Source: a virus. From it: a DNA stretch of 39,129 nucleotides. Made by a program: the position numbers and the translations under genes. The DNA lies in the IMG/VR virus record IMGVR_UViG_3300037346_000322, positions 1-39,129 of that record; one strand, written 5' to 3'. This document shows, piece after piece, positions 29,336 through 38,170 of the stretch. Numbering within the stretch: position 1 is the stretch's first letter; each line of letters opens with the position of its first letter. A model generated the notes under the pieces. That model was given only the letters and a program-made list of their open reading frames with translations. It did not search any database and was not told the origin of the DNA.

Positions 29336-30304
29336 ATGGCTAGTGTAAATACATTTGACACCTACAAGTCCGTAGGTATTCGTGAAGATTTGACTGATCT
29401 TATTTCAAACATCACCCCCACAGACACTCCGTTTGTAAGCAACGTTGGTAGCGGTTCGACCAAGGGAACTTACCACGAGTGGCAGAAAGACTCCCTTGCT
29501 GCCCCTGTTGACGTAGCCGTTGTCGAAGGCGCTGATGCTGTTGCAGGCTCTTTGACTCCCACTGTTCGGCTGGGTAACTTCACTCAGATTAACCAGAAGA
29601 CGTTTGTAATTTCTGGCTCTGACTTAGTTGCTGACAACGCTGGTCGTGGTGTAGAGATGGCTTACCAAGAAGCTAAAAAAGGCTTGGAAATGCGTAAGGA
29701 TATAGAGTTCACCTGTGTGAATTCTAACAAGATAGGTGCAATCGGTGCTGGCCAAGCTGGTGGTTCTCCAGTAGCTCGGACAGTAGGTACCGTCCAGTCG
29801 TGGATCACTACCAACGCCCTTGTGGGTGCTGGTGCTGGCGCAGTGCCTACTAACGCGGGGCAGTCTGGTTGGACTACTCGTGTGGCTGGTACTGCAAGAA
29901 CGTTTACTGAGGCTTTGCTCGAAACGTGTATTGACAGCATCTACCTTGCTGGTGGCGACCCTAGTATGATTATGGCTAACACCCAGAAGAAGCGGCTTAT
30001 TTCCAAGAGCTTCAAAGGGTCTGCTGACACTCGTAATTCTCAGGTTCCTGACAAGACAATCGTTGCTGCGGTTGACTTTTATGAATCCGACTACGGGATG
30101 CTCAGTATCGTGCCTAACCGCTCCATGCTTCAGTCTCAAGTGTTTGTTCTTGATCCTGACATGTGGGAGATTGCGTACTACCGTCCGTTCTCTACTACTG
30201 ATCTTGCAAAAACTGGTGACAACCAGAAGAAGCAGATGATTGTAGAGTGGACTTTGGTTTCTAAGGAAGAAGCCTCTGGTGGTGCGATTTACGACTTAAC
30301 GTAA
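29336..30304 (+). CDS. Major capsid protein (SU10/DUF5309-like)
   Basis: A 322-residue capsid subunit of the HK97-like fold class, as judged from the DUF5309/SU10-type pattern: N-terminal I-R-E-D-L-T-D-L-I-S-N-I-T-P-T-D-T-P-F-V-S-N-V, then W-Q-K-D-S-L-A-A-P, A-Y-Q-E-A-K-K-G-L-E-M-R-K-D-I-E and a C-terminal W-E-I-A-Y-Y-R-P-F. It should be the most abundant late protein; a strong hairpin terminator follows the gene, as is usual for capsid genes. Its coding sequence shows no separate N-terminal delta domain, so the upstream scaffold probably supplies that role. Confidence 0.9.
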   Translation: MASVNTFDTYKSVGIREDLTDLISNITPTDTPFVSNVGSGSTKGTYHEWQKDSLAAPVDVAVVEGADAVAGSLTPTVRLGNFTQINQKTFVISGSDLVADNAGRGVEMAYQEAKKGLEMRKDIEFTCVNSNKIGAIGAGQAGGSPVARTVGTVQSWITTNALVGAGAGAVPTNAGQSGWTTRVAGTARTFTEALLETCIDSIYLAGGDPSMIMANTQKKRLISKSFKGSADTRNSQVPDKTIVAAVDFYESDYGMLSIVPNRSMLQSQVFVLDPDMWEIAYYRPFSTTDLAKTGDNQKKQMIVEWTLVSKEEASGGAIYDLT

Positions 30305-30313
30305 GCTAACTGA

Positions 30314-30340
30314 GGGGGTGGGCATAGCCTGCCCCCTTTC
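30314..30340 (+). terminator. Intrinsic terminator after the capsid gene
   Basis: GGGGGTGGGC-ATA-GCCTGCCCCC forms a ten-pair stem (two G-T wobbles) followed by TTTCTACTT, ten bases after the capsid stop. It is probably leaky, reducing transcription of downstream genes relative to capsid, since they have no promoter of their own that I can see. Confidence 0.72.
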
Positions 30341-30358
30341 TACTTGCTAGGAGACAGA

Positions 30359-30658
30359 ATGGATCGTACATTAGAAATTATTAAAGACTATAGCAACAAT
30401 CAACTTGTGTTCAAAAAGAGCCAAGATGTTGGGCATATTATTGAAGCTAACCGGGCAGAACAAAATGACCCAATAGCAGATTTATCATTTGGTAGAAAGT
30501 TTGCATCTGTACCAATTGATGTATTAGATGCGTGGATTTTACATGACGGTATTGACTACCGCAAGATTAAAAAAGACCCAGAGATGCGTAAGAGGTTTTT
30601 TGCTAAATTGAACAGCAGGGATTGGTGCGGCTTTAAAGTGCATACAGGAAAAATCTAA
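30359..30658 (+). CDS. Hypothetical virion-block protein
   Basis: A 99-residue, mixed-charge protein (M-D-R-T-L-E-I-I-K-D-Y-S-N-N-Q...). The sequence S-F-G-R-K-F-A-S-V-P-I-D-V-L-D-A-W recurs in small proteins just after capsid genes in other podoviruses, but its function is unknown. The start at 30359 is chosen because TAGGAG lies five bases before it; an earlier frame start has none. It overlaps the next gene by one base (TAATG), which suggests co-translation with the head-tail adaptor. Confidence 0.65.
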   Translation: MDRTLEIIKDYSNNQLVFKKSQDVGHIIEANRAEQNDPIADLSFGRKFASVPIDVLDAWILHDGIDYRKIKKDPEMRKRFFAKLNSRDWCGFKVHTGKI

Positions 30659-31302
30659 TGGCAAACTTAGCTTCAATCAGAGCGTCTGTTAAAGAATGGA
30701 GCACTCGGAGAAACATAGTAGACTCCACGATAGACTCGTTTATTAACATTGCTTTAGACAGGGCTAACTGGGCTTTACGGGTTCCCTCCTTAGAAGCGTA
30801 TGCTTCCATCTCTATTAATGGTGAAGGCTATCTGCAAATCCCAACTGATTTTATAGAAGTGAAAGAGTTAAGTGTAGACCTAGACCAGTTTACTAAAATC
30901 CTAGATCGAAAATCTATTAGCGAAGTAGACAGTCTCGTTAATTTACAAAAAACGCAAGGCTATCCTGAAGTCTTTGCAAGGTTTGGCAACTACTTTAAAA
31001 TTGCTCCTTGGTTTTACGGCACACTCTATAGTGCAAATCTGTATTACTACAAAGCAGAACCTACAATGATACAAGATGGTGATACAAACTGGTTTTCCTC
31101 CTTTGCCCCACAAGTGCTACTCTACGGAGCACTGCAAGAACTGTGCGACTACACCCGCGATAGTGATGGCGCAATGCTTTGGAAAGGTAAGTTTGAGGGA
31201 GAGATTAATATACTACAGGCAGTTGAAGATCGTTCTATGTGGAACGGGTCTACACTGGCAGTTAGCCGCAACGGGTCTATCAGACGGAGAAGCTCAGTAT
31301 GA
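30658..31302 (+). CDS. Head-tail adaptor protein
   Basis: A 214-residue protein with the plan of podovirus adaptors (T7 gp11/P22 gp4/SU10 adaptor type): an N-terminal helical bundle (I-R-A-S-V-K-E-W-S... F-I-N-I-A-L-D-R-A-N), a beta segment (L-Q-I-P-T-D-F-I-E-V), then Y-Y-Y-K-A-E-P and L-L-Y-G-A-L-Q-E-L-C-D-Y-T. Twelve copies would extend the portal and receive the tail. Sequence similarity of such proteins is low, so the call rests on motif order plus position after capsid. Confidence 0.75.
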   Translation: MANLASIRASVKEWSTRRNIVDSTIDSFINIALDRANWALRVPSLEAYASISINGEGYLQIPTDFIEVKELSVDLDQFTKILDRKSISEVDSLVNLQKTQGYPEVFARFGNYFKIAPWFYGTLYSANLYYYKAEPTMIQDGDTNWFSSFAPQVLLYGALQELCDYTRDSDGAMLWKGKFEGEINILQAVEDRSMWNGSTLAVSRNGSIRRRSSV

Positions 31303-31994
31303 CAAGTTTTTATGAAGGCACTATCAGTGACAACCCCACAAACGTAGGTACCGGGCCACAAGCACTTGCTAATAACACCACCGGAACCTTTAACACAGCT
31401 TACGGTCTTGGTTCTCTGCAAAACAACACTACAGGCGATAACAACACAGCTTCTGGTATTAACTCCCTCTTTTCAAATACAGAAGGGCTTGCTAACACAG
31501 CTACTGGGCGTTCCTCCCTCATTAACAACACTACAGGTTCTGGTAATGTAGGTGTGGGTGGCTTAACCAATGCGGGCGTTTATGCTCCCGCTTTTGACCC
31601 CACAACAGAAAGCAACCGTATCTCTATGGGCAGCACTGCTGTCACTAATGCCTACATACAAGTGGCTTGGACAACGGTTTCTGATCTGAGGGACAAGACT
31701 AACTTTGCACCCGTACCTCACGGCCTCACGTTTGTTACAGCCTTGCAACCTGTAGCATATCAATTTCGTACTGAACGAGATTCCGACGAAACACACGGCA
31801 ATGTACGATATGGATTCAAGGCGCAAGAGGTTTTAGCTTTAGAAGGTGATAACCCTGTCATTGTTGAAAATGAAGACTTAAACAAGTTGCGTATGACTGA
31901 CACTGCACTTATACCTGTATTAGTAAACGCAATCAAAGAACAGCAACTAGCGATAGAATCACTCGCAGCCCAAGTTGCGGCTTTGTCTCCATAG
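31299..31994 (+). CDS. Short tail fibre with S74 intramolecular chaperone
   Basis: A 231-residue protein. The first half consists of N-T-T-G-type repeats (A-L-x-x-N-T-T-G-x-x-N-T-A-x-G) like the YadA/Hep_Hag head coil. The second half is the endosialidase-type S74 chaperone: S-D-L-R-D-K, P-V-A-Y-Q-F-R, Y-G-F-K-A-Q-E-V and a C-terminal L-I-P-V-L-V-N-A-I-K-E-Q coiled coil. These domains trimerise a fibre and then cleave themselves off, usually just before the S-D. The mature product would be only about 130 residues, so it is a very short fibre or tip. It starts at ATGA within the adaptor stop. Confidence 0.8.
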   Translation: MTSFYEGTISDNPTNVGTGPQALANNTTGTFNTAYGLGSLQNNTTGDNNTASGINSLFSNTEGLANTATGRSSLINNTTGSGNVGVGGLTNAGVYAPAFDPTTESNRISMGSTAVTNAYIQVAWTTVSDLRDKTNFAPVPHGLTFVTALQPVAYQFRTERDSDETHGNVRYGFKAQEVLALEGDNPVIVENEDLNKLRMTDTALIPVLVNAIKEQQLAIESLAAQVAALSP

Positions 31995-32028
31995 GCTTTT
32001 AAGCCGCTAGCTATAACAAGGATTAAAT

Positions 32029-32778
32029 ATGTCGTATGATGGTAATTCTATTTTTGAACTTGAAGTTGCAAACCCAGATGGCACAGAAGCTAAGAGCCTT
32101 GGTGACAATGCTATCCGAGAGATTAAACGAGCCTTAAAGCAAGGGTTCCCCGGCGCTATCCTTGGAGATAGTTACACAGGCACCCTAGCACAACTCACTG
32201 CTGCTGTTGCTGCGATAACACCTAGAGGCGTTATTGTCCCATGGTCGGGCAATCAGCTAGTGCTTCCCTATGGCCCTGTAGGTTGGTCAATCTGTGACGG
32301 ACGACCTCACAAGACAGGCGGCGGTACGACTCCTGATCTCCGTGGACGTTTTATCATGGCGGCGTACCCAGTTTTCAACCAAGCTGGGGCAACAAACCCT
32401 TTAGGTATTTATCCGCCGCCTACAGGTGCTAGTGGTGGGTCTACAGACTTGCCGACTCCTGCTGGGACGGTGGGGGGTACCACTCTGACTATTGCAGAGA
32501 TGCCCGGACATAGACACTTTATAGCGAAAGCGGGGGGCAGCAGAGGGGGCGGGTCATTAGGAGCCGATTCAGCCGTTGCCCAAAGCGGAGGGGGGAACGA
32601 TAACTTTAATCAGTATAACCTTGGTAATACACAATTAACAGGTGAAGAAGCAGATGTAGGCATCACTTCTCCTAAGGGGGGCGGTGGTTCTCATACCCAC
32701 TCATTAACACTGACCCCTCCAGTGGCAGGGGCAAACTTGCCACCTTGGTATTCTGTGCTCTATATTATAAAGGATTAA
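32029..32778 (+). CDS. Tail-fibre/collar protein (phage tail collar domain)
   Basis: A 249-residue protein. The collar domain is visible as G-W-S-I-C-D-G-R-P-H-K-T-G-G-G-T-T-P-D-L-R-G-R-F, followed by G-H-R-H-F and S-H-T-H-S, the paired His-x-His motifs that bind metal in trimeric fibres, and the terminal P-P-W-Y-S-V-L-Y-I-I. The N-terminal 50 residues are probably the virion-attachment part. Proteins of this family are fibre tips or collars. AAGGA is nine bases upstream. Confidence 0.8.
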   Translation: MSYDGNSIFELEVANPDGTEAKSLGDNAIREIKRALKQGFPGAILGDSYTGTLAQLTAAVAAITPRGVIVPWSGNQLVLPYGPVGWSICDGRPHKTGGGTTPDLRGRFIMAAYPVFNQAGATNPLGIYPPPTGASGGSTDLPTPAGTVGGTTLTIAEMPGHRHFIAKAGGSRGGGSLGADSAVAQSGGGNDNFNQYNLGNTQLTGEEADVGITSPKGGGGSHTHSLTLTPPVAGANLPPWYSVLYIIKD

Positions 32779-32779
32779 A

Positions 32780-34429
32780 ATGTCGTACAACAGGCAAAGG
32801 TTTGAAATAACACAACCTAGTGGGCTGGTCAAAGACTTGTCACCTTATGAGATGGCACCTAATCTCTGGTCGAATGGTTGTAACGTAAACTTCCGCAGAG
32901 GACGAACCAATGCTTATGTAGCAAGCTCAAACCCCTACCCCGCTTTAACCCTTGCAGGTAAGCCAACTTTCTTGCAGTGGTACAATGAAAACGGTACAAA
33001 CTTCTGGCTATACTGTGCAAAGACGGTTGACAGCAGTATTGTTGCAATTACGTCAGGGGCCACTTCCAACACCTTAGGCAGTGGCTTCTTAAACACACGG
33101 AACGCAGACTGGGCAGGCTCAGACTTCAATAGTGTTATTGTTCTTAATAATCGAAACAACATCCCCCAAGTAGTTCGGACAATTGGTACAGCTCCTTTTA
33201 AGGAGATTGTAGACATGCCTAATTGGGGCACTGTTACTTCAGGCGGCGTTACTACAAATAATGTAGCCCCTTGGGGCGTAGCTTCTCGCTGTGAGGTGAT
33301 ACGCACTTACAAGAACTACATGATGATAATGGATTGCTACGACCAAACCGGACAGCGTTACCCTAACATGGTGAGGTGGAGTGGGCCAGCACAGCTTGGC
33401 GGTACACCTAATTCTTTTGACCCCAGTGTTGTTGGGCAACAAGCCGGTTTGTATGCACTCGCTGACACTCCGGGCAGGGTTGTTGATGGTCTGACTCTCG
33501 GTGACTATTTCGTTGTCTATAAGTCAGATGCCGTGTGGCTCATGCAGTTCATAGGTGGGCAGTTTACTATGAGCTTTAGAAAGCTCTTTGGGGGTGATTC
33601 GGGTATCCTTAGTAAGAACTGTGTAGCAGAATTTCAGGGAAAACATTTTGTTCTTTCCCCCAGCTCTTGCTATGTCCACAACGGTTCTAGTAAAGAAGAT
33701 GTGATGGATGGCTGGGTTAAAGATGAGTTCTTCAATACAGTTAGTCCTGCTCATGTAGCTGACACTAAGGTGGTAGCAGATAATAACAATAACGAAATGC
33801 TCATCTACTACATCTCCCGCACAGCCGCAAGTGATGCAGAAATTGCAGAGGTTGAGCCATACGCAGATAAAGCCCTCGTTTGGAATTGGGTAGAAGCAAA
33901 ATGGACTTGTAGAGACTTGAACGGCATTGCCCATATCGCGGAAGGCTACATTGTACCGAACACTGCTGGCGTGGATGATTGGGAGTCTGACGATCAAGCG
34001 TGGAACTTAGACCCTACAACGTGGAACGGGCAGACAAACTTTAGTACCCTGCTCGAAGGCTTGCTCATGGCTAGTTACGAAGGGAGTAAGTTTGAAGCTC
34101 TTGAATACCCCGAAGGCTCCGACCCCTACGCCCCACTCGCATTTGTTGAAAGGATTGGGCTAGACTTCGAGCAAGACAGACAGTTTAAAATGCTAGAACG
34201 TGTTGTCCCTCATATCAAGGGGGTTCTTCCTGTCACTATTAGCATCTATGTGTCTGACATTCAGACTTCTTTCCCTTCAGTCGCGCAAGTAGTTGTGTTT
34301 GACCCGCTTACAGATGTAGACGTTGATGTACATTGCTCAGGTAGGTATGTCGGACTCCGCTTTGAGTGTGCGGGTGCATTCCAACTAGATGGCTACACCC
34401 TCGAAGGGCAGTTTGTGGGGAGCTTTTAA
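32780..34429 (+). CDS. Tail tube/nozzle-type structural protein
   Basis: A 549-residue protein rich in Asn, Gly, Val, Trp and Tyr, with repeated beta blades (G-G-Q-F-T-M-S-F-R-K-L-F-G-G-D-S-G-I-L-S...). Its opening, Q-P-S-G-L-V-K-D-L-S-P-Y-E-M-A-P-N-L-W-S-N-G, is of the kind seen in large podovirus tail proteins that form the nozzle after the adaptor (T7 gp12/P22 gp10 role). The assignment is from length, beta-propeller-like composition and place after the adaptor. No enzymatic motif is seen. Its stop overlaps the next ATG by one base. Confidence 0.65.
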   Translation: MSYNRQRFEITQPSGLVKDLSPYEMAPNLWSNGCNVNFRRGRTNAYVASSNPYPALTLAGKPTFLQWYNENGTNFWLYCAKTVDSSIVAITSGATSNTLGSGFLNTRNADWAGSDFNSVIVLNNRNNIPQVVRTIGTAPFKEIVDMPNWGTVTSGGVTTNNVAPWGVASRCEVIRTYKNYMMIMDCYDQTGQRYPNMVRWSGPAQLGGTPNSFDPSVVGQQAGLYALADTPGRVVDGLTLGDYFVVYKSDAVWLMQFIGGQFTMSFRKLFGGDSGILSKNCVAEFQGKHFVLSPSSCYVHNGSSKEDVMDGWVKDEFFNTVSPAHVADTKVVADNNNNEMLIYYISRTAASDAEIAEVEPYADKALVWNWVEAKWTCRDLNGIAHIAEGYIVPNTAGVDDWESDDQAWNLDPTTWNGQTNFSTLLEGLLMASYEGSKFEALEYPEGSDPYAPLAFVERIGLDFEQDRQFKMLERVVPHIKGVLPVTISIYVSDIQTSFPSVAQVVVFDPLTDVDVDVHCSGRYVGLRFECAGAFQLDGYTLEGQFVGSF

Positions 34430-34887
34430 TGGCGTTTGATGACACTATCCCCAGTAGGTACATACGAGACAGTAATATGCCTCTCGATGAAGAAGGGCGT
34501 GTACAGTATGTTGCAAGAGAGTTAGACAAGGTAAGCTATCAGTTTGAAACACTAGCGTCTACTGGCAGTGCAGGCCAGCTACTCAGGACACGACGAGACA
34601 CTACACTGACCGTTGCTGTAACAGCCTCTGACAACACTGTGGAAATGTCCAACACCGGAACAATCACATGCACACTACCTAACGCAACATCCTGCAAGGG
34701 CTTGCTACTAACCCTTGTCAAAACAGGTGCAAGTGGCACTTTGAATATTGCCTCAGTAGCGGCCCAAACATCAAAGGGGGTTAACCGTACTGCAACTCCT
34801 TGGTCGTTTACGGCGCAGTGGAGTGTGTTACAGATACAGAGCAACGGTACAAACTGGACTACATTAGTTAACGGAGTACCCGCCTAG
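34429..34887 (+). CDS. Small tail-associated beta protein
   Basis: A 152-residue protein starting at the TAATG junction with the nozzle-type gene. The first 50 residues are charged and contain E-E-G-R-V-Q-Y-V-A-R-E-L-D-K-V-S-Y-Q-F-E-T-L, a coiled-coil-like attachment segment. The remainder is a beta-rich, Thr/Asn/Ser-rich domain (T-I-T-C-T-L-P-N-A-T-S... T-L-V-N-G-V-P-A), as in short fibre tips. A role as a minor tail protein is inferred from this build and its location. Confidence 0.6.
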   Translation: MAFDDTIPSRYIRDSNMPLDEEGRVQYVARELDKVSYQFETLASTGSAGQLLRTRRDTTLTVAVTASDNTVEMSNTGTITCTLPNATSCKGLLLTLVKTGASGTLNIASVAAQTSKGVNRTATPWSFTAQWSVLQIQSNGTNWTTLVNGVPA

Positions 34888-34915
34888 TGGCTGCTACGTT
34901 GCAAGAGGCTTTCCG

Positions 34916-35176
34916 ATGAAAAAGAGCACTCCCTCAAAAGGAAAGGCAAGAGTTAAGATTACAGCTAGTGGTAAGAAGGTGAGCTACGGACAAGCTGGCA
35001 AAGCTAAAGATGGAGGTTCTCGTGTTAAGCCGGGGACTTCTAAGGGTGATAGCTATTGTGCTAGAAGTCTAGGGATTAAGAAAGGGCTTTCTAAAGATAA
35101 GCAGAGTAATCCCAACACAGCTAATAACCTATCGCGGAAGCGATGGAAGTGCAGCGGGGCGAAGTCAAAGAAATGA
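34916..35176 (+). CDS. Small Lys/Gly-rich protein (DUF6321-like)
   Basis: An 86-residue, very basic protein ending in S-R-K-R-W-K-C-S-G-A-K-S-K-K. The central K-P-G-T-S-K-G-D-S-Y-C-A-R-S and terminal L-S-R-K-R-W-K-C-S-G recur in a family of small phage proteins listed as DUF6321. Function is unknown. Two cysteines and the tryptophan are the most distinctive positions. Its stop overlaps the start of the next gene (ATGA). Confidence 0.72.
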   Translation: MKKSTPSKGKARVKITASGKKVSYGQAGKAKDGGSRVKPGTSKGDSYCARSLGIKKGLSKDKQSNPNTANNLSRKRWKCSGAKSKK

Positions 35177-35574
35177 AGCGTATCATTAAATCTGAGCTTC
35201 AGACTAAGTACCCAGAGCTGGCTCCCTTATTGGCTAAATACATTGAGGAGTTTCCCGAATATGATCTTCACTGTTTGTTGCATAGTGTGTTAGTAGGGGA
35301 CAGTGTAATGTGGGCTAGCTCTACAAGTTTTGCCATTGGTGCCCCCCTGAACTACCACAACAACGACTACACGTTTATGATCGACACAGCGGCTGGGGAC
35401 ATGCAGGAGCTGCTTCTTTCTATCCCTGCTATAGAAAAAGAAATAAGTGCTTGGGGCTTCAGTGAAGTAGAGATATGTGGAAAGCTGGGGTGGGCTAAGA
35501 TGATGAAGCCCTACGGCTTTACAGCAAGCCGAGTTATTTTAAAAAAGACAATAGGAGATAATAATGGGCGGTAA
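35173..35574 (+). CDS. GNAT-like small virion-block protein
   Basis: A 133-residue protein from the ATG at 35173, which overlaps the upstream TGA; an earlier ATG at 35143 lies inside the previous gene. The C-terminal half contains F-S-E-V-E-I-C-G-K-L-G-W-A-K-M-M-K-P-Y-G-F, which has the G-R/K-x-G-W-x-x-x-x-x-x-G-F pattern of the acetyltransferase-like proteins found beside podovirus internal-virion genes. It may be a degenerate acetyltransferase fold. No activity is claimed. Confidence 0.6.
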   Translation: MKRIIKSELQTKYPELAPLLAKYIEEFPEYDLHCLLHSVLVGDSVMWASSTSFAIGAPLNYHNNDYTFMIDTAAGDMQELLLSIPAIEKEISAWGFSEVEICGKLGWAKMMKPYGFTASRVILKKTIGDNNGR

Positions 35575-36415
35575 GAAAGCACCATCTTCACAAAGCGTTA
35601 CTACAGGCTGGAAACCCGCCCTTGACGGGGTGGAAAACAACTACTTGCCTAGAGCACAAAATTACTCTGACAACTATGGAGATGGACAAGGCTTATACTC
35701 AGGCAGTATTCTCGCAGACCAAGACCCCAACATCCGAAGGGGGCAGGAGATGGCGCTCCGTGGGGGTGATGTTGCTGGTGGCTTGTCCGATACAGCTAAT
35801 AGAGCTTGGCAGGGTTTCATCGACTACGACCCAAACAGTGTTCAGAACCAAGCCTCAAGAGATGCACTACGCGCTAACGCTTCTGCTCAATTCAACGAAG
35901 TTATAAGACCGGGGGTAGAAGACCTTGGTACATCGTCTGGGCAGTTTGGTGGAAATCAGCAAAACTTAGCATTGGGAGCTGCAACAGCGCCTCTCTCTAG
36001 GGCTATCGCTGACAATGAATACGGCCTGATGGATGCAGATCGTGAAAGAGCGATGCGGGCAATTGGTATGACAGGAGAGATGCAGAACAACTCACTGTTC
36101 AGTAGTCAGATAGTTGGGGATGTAGGACAACAACGCCAGCGGAGAGGGCAGCAAGAGAGGCTGGACGAGATTCAACAGTATGAAGCTCCTCGTCGCAATT
36201 CGTACCAGAGCGCTCTTGAAGTGGGTGGCCTCTACTCTCCGTTTGTTGGAGCTTCTCAAACAACCCAAGGCACTGGGACGCCGGGTAGTGCCGGGGCAGG
36301 AGGGGTGGTTAGTGGTGCCCTTGGTGGCGCGGCAGTTGGGGCTTCAATACCGGGTGCGGGGTTCGTAGGAGCTGCGGCTGGTGCAGTGATTGGCGGGCTG
36401 GGAGCGCTGCTGTAA
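35564..36415 (+). CDS. Internal virion/ejection-type protein with glycine-zipper C-terminus
   Basis: A 283-residue protein, Gln/Asn/Arg-rich for most of its length (helical, hydrophilic), ending in a strongly Gly/Ala/Val-rich segment (G-A-L-G-G-A-A-V-G-A-S-I-P-G-A-G-F-V-G-A-A-A-G) that looks like a membrane-active glycine zipper. In T7- and P22-like phages such proteins are packaged, ejected and help DNA cross the envelope. Its place in the run of similar genes and the zipper support that role. AGGAG precedes the ATG and it overlaps the previous gene by 11 bases. Confidence 0.68.
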   Translation: MGGKKAPSSQSVTTGWKPALDGVENNYLPRAQNYSDNYGDGQGLYSGSILADQDPNIRRGQEMALRGGDVAGGLSDTANRAWQGFIDYDPNSVQNQASRDALRANASAQFNEVIRPGVEDLGTSSGQFGGNQQNLALGAATAPLSRAIADNEYGLMDADRERAMRAIGMTGEMQNNSLFSSQIVGDVGQQRQRRGQQERLDEIQQYEAPRRNSYQSALEVGGLYSPFVGASQTTQGTGTPGSAGAGGVVSGALGGAAVGASIPGAGFVGAAAGAVIGGLGALL

Positions 36416-36858
36416 TGGCTGCTTCAGCTTGGGATACATCTTCCACAAATATCAACCAGCCTTGGAACCAGAGCGATCTGAATAACTTTGCTCCTGCACA
36501 GCCTGCTTTTGGTTCTTCCGCTAGCCCTAGTTGGGGTGGCCCTAATGTGCAGAGTGCTATCAATCAGCCTATTAACCCTCAAGGTAATCCGTTCTTCACA
36601 CAAGGCGTAAACATTACACCGCCCGGCGCACCACCCGGTATGGACTGGGCTAAGGTAGCGCAGGGGGTGGCAGGGGCATTACAACAACCACCTATGGCTG
36701 ACACGCCCTCTACGCCCTCTGGGAGCATTAGCATAGGACAGACCCCAACAGGCTTGATGGACTACTACAGCCGCCTAGAACGCTTAGAACCAGCACTGAT
36801 GCCACAAGATAGTGACATGGGATTACTTTCAGCACCACGAAGAAACTTGAGGAGATAG
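36415..36858 (+). CDS. Pro/Gln/Ser-rich virion-type protein
   Basis: A 147-residue, Pro/Gln/Asn/Gly-rich low-complexity protein (N-I-N-Q-P-W-N-Q-S... P-P-G-A-P-P-G-M-D-W) with a short Arg-rich end (A-P-R-R-N-L-R-R). No motif is recognised. The TAATG overlap with the previous gene and its place among internal-virion genes suggest a packaged structural protein. It is probably disordered in solution. Confidence 0.62.
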   Translation: MAASAWDTSSTNINQPWNQSDLNNFAPAQPAFGSSASPSWGGPNVQSAINQPINPQGNPFFTQGVNITPPGAPPGMDWAKVAQGVAGALQQPPMADTPSTPSGSISIGQTPTGLMDYYSRLERLEPALMPQDSDMGLLSAPRRNLRR

Positions 36859-36859
36859 C

Positions 36860-38170
36860 ATGGCCTTATCATTTGAAGAACGGAGAGCAGATTACCTAAA
36901 GCGACAAGCCAGTGGTACTTTGCATCGCAACCCTTTTGAGGGCCTTTTGGACTACACAGGAGGCGAGTTAGCAAAGACTGCGGGGATGGTTCCTGAGGGG
37001 TATGGCTTGCTCGCTGACTTCGTTACAGAGCCAGTGGGGAGGCTCGCTTCCACTGCTGCTTCAAACTATAGCAACGCTCAGGCTGGGCAGATGGCTGGCC
37101 TCAACCAGCTACCAGACGGTACACAGCTAGCTAGTCCTGATAATTCTCCAGAAGCAATGGCTGCTAGGGCAGCTCAGTTTCCGGGGGGTGTTCCAGACAA
37201 CTCCCCCGAAGCAATGGCTTCACGGGTGAGAGCACGAACCCCTTTAGAGGAGATAGTGCCTACGGGAGAGAGGAAACCTGAGCCTAGCACTCCAGAGGCT
37301 GCTCTTGCGAAAGCGACAGCTCCTAACCCCGGAGAGCCTGAGAATGAAGCGACTGTCAGAGGGGCTATGATTACGGCTGCTGCTGCTTCTAAAAAGGCAG
37401 GTGGAGAGTCCTCTGTGAACTTAACAGAGACACTAGACGATAACCCTGATGCTTCTGTTGGAGAAGTGTCTCTTGCGTACTCCCTAGACCTAGCACTGGG
37501 TGTTAAGAAAAGTGTGGGACAGGACTGGGACAAGCAAGAGAACTCCGCTTGGGACAACTTCACTGGGATGTATGACCTTGCCACTGTAGGCTTGAACCTT
37601 ATGGCTCTGAGTGGTGGACAAGGAACCCTTACGCAGAACTTAGGCATAGCTCTGTCTGCTGGAAGGGCTGCTAAGGTGGAGCAAGAGGAGCAGGGTCTTG
37701 CTGCTGCTGCTGCTGCAAGGGCAGAGGGTAGAGAGGATGCAGCTCTTAGGGTTACGCAGGCTGAGGCTGCTACAAAAGCCCTTAATGCTACTTCACTGGC
37801 CGCTCGGAGACTTGACCAAGGAGATACAGATGCTAGGAATGCTACGACGAATGAGGCTAACGCAGTTAGTAGGGCGATAGCGGCGGAAGCTCGGGCGCTT
37901 GCAGCCAAAACTGGCGCAAGCAGTGCTAAACAGGCTCAACCAACGAAAGTTCAAACAGACACTGTAGAGGCGCTGTTCAAGGAAAGAGACATAAAGGGCC
38001 TCGACCCTAGTATAGCACCTTCAGTGAAGTCAAGGACGTTAGAACTCTATGCCATTTATTCAGGTAGGGCAGGGGAGCGTGTACCCCGCCGAGAGGTATT
38101 TGAGATGGCTTTGTCAGACGCAGGTCTGGAGAAAGAGGGCACTTTCCGTAATAGAGTGGTGTCTCCCTGA
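36860..38170 (+). CDS. Ala-rich internal virion/ejection-type protein
   Basis: A 436-residue protein. D-N-S-P-E-A-M-A appears twice (about residues 94 and 113), as part of an imperfect repeat. The middle contains A-I/L-x-x-Q-D-W-D-K-Q-E-N-S-A-W-D, and the end is a very Ala-rich, charged helix (A-A-A-A-A-R-A-E-G-R-E-D-A-A-L-R-V-T-Q-A-E-A-A) that can form a long coiled coil. It lies between two other low-complexity late genes and before the 1042-residue protein. A DNA-ejection or inner-core role is likely by position, but no direct motif exists. GGAGATAGC precedes the ATG. Confidence 0.65.
   Translation: MALSFEERRADYLKRQASGTLHRNPFEGLLDYTGGELAKTAGMVPEGYGLLADFVTEPVGRLASTAASNYSNAQAGQMAGLNQLPDGTQLASPDNSPEAMAARAAQFPGGVPDNSPEAMASRVRARTPLEEIVPTGERKPEPSTPEAALAKATAPNPGEPENEATVRGAMITAAAASKKAGGESSVNLTETLDDNPDASVGEVSLAYSLDLALGVKKSVGQDWDKQENSAWDNFTGMYDLATVGLNLMALSGGQGTLTQNLGIALSAGRAAKVEQEEQGLAAAAAARAEGREDAALRVTQAEAATKALNATSLAARRLDQGDTDARNATTNEANAVSRAIAAEARALAAKTGASSAKQAQPTKVQTDTVEALFKERDIKGLDPSIAPSVKSRTLELYAIYSGRAGERVPRREVFEMALSDAGLEKEGTFRNRVVSP

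Noticed and set aside
29624-30139. 171-residue minus-strand ORF
   Set aside because: It lies entirely inside the well-supported capsid gene and has no ribosome binding site or recognisable motif.
37174-37908. 244-residue minus-strand ORF
   Set aside because: It mirrors the Ala-rich plus-strand gene 36860-38170; Ala codons read in reverse give long open frames rich in Ser, Ala and Arg.
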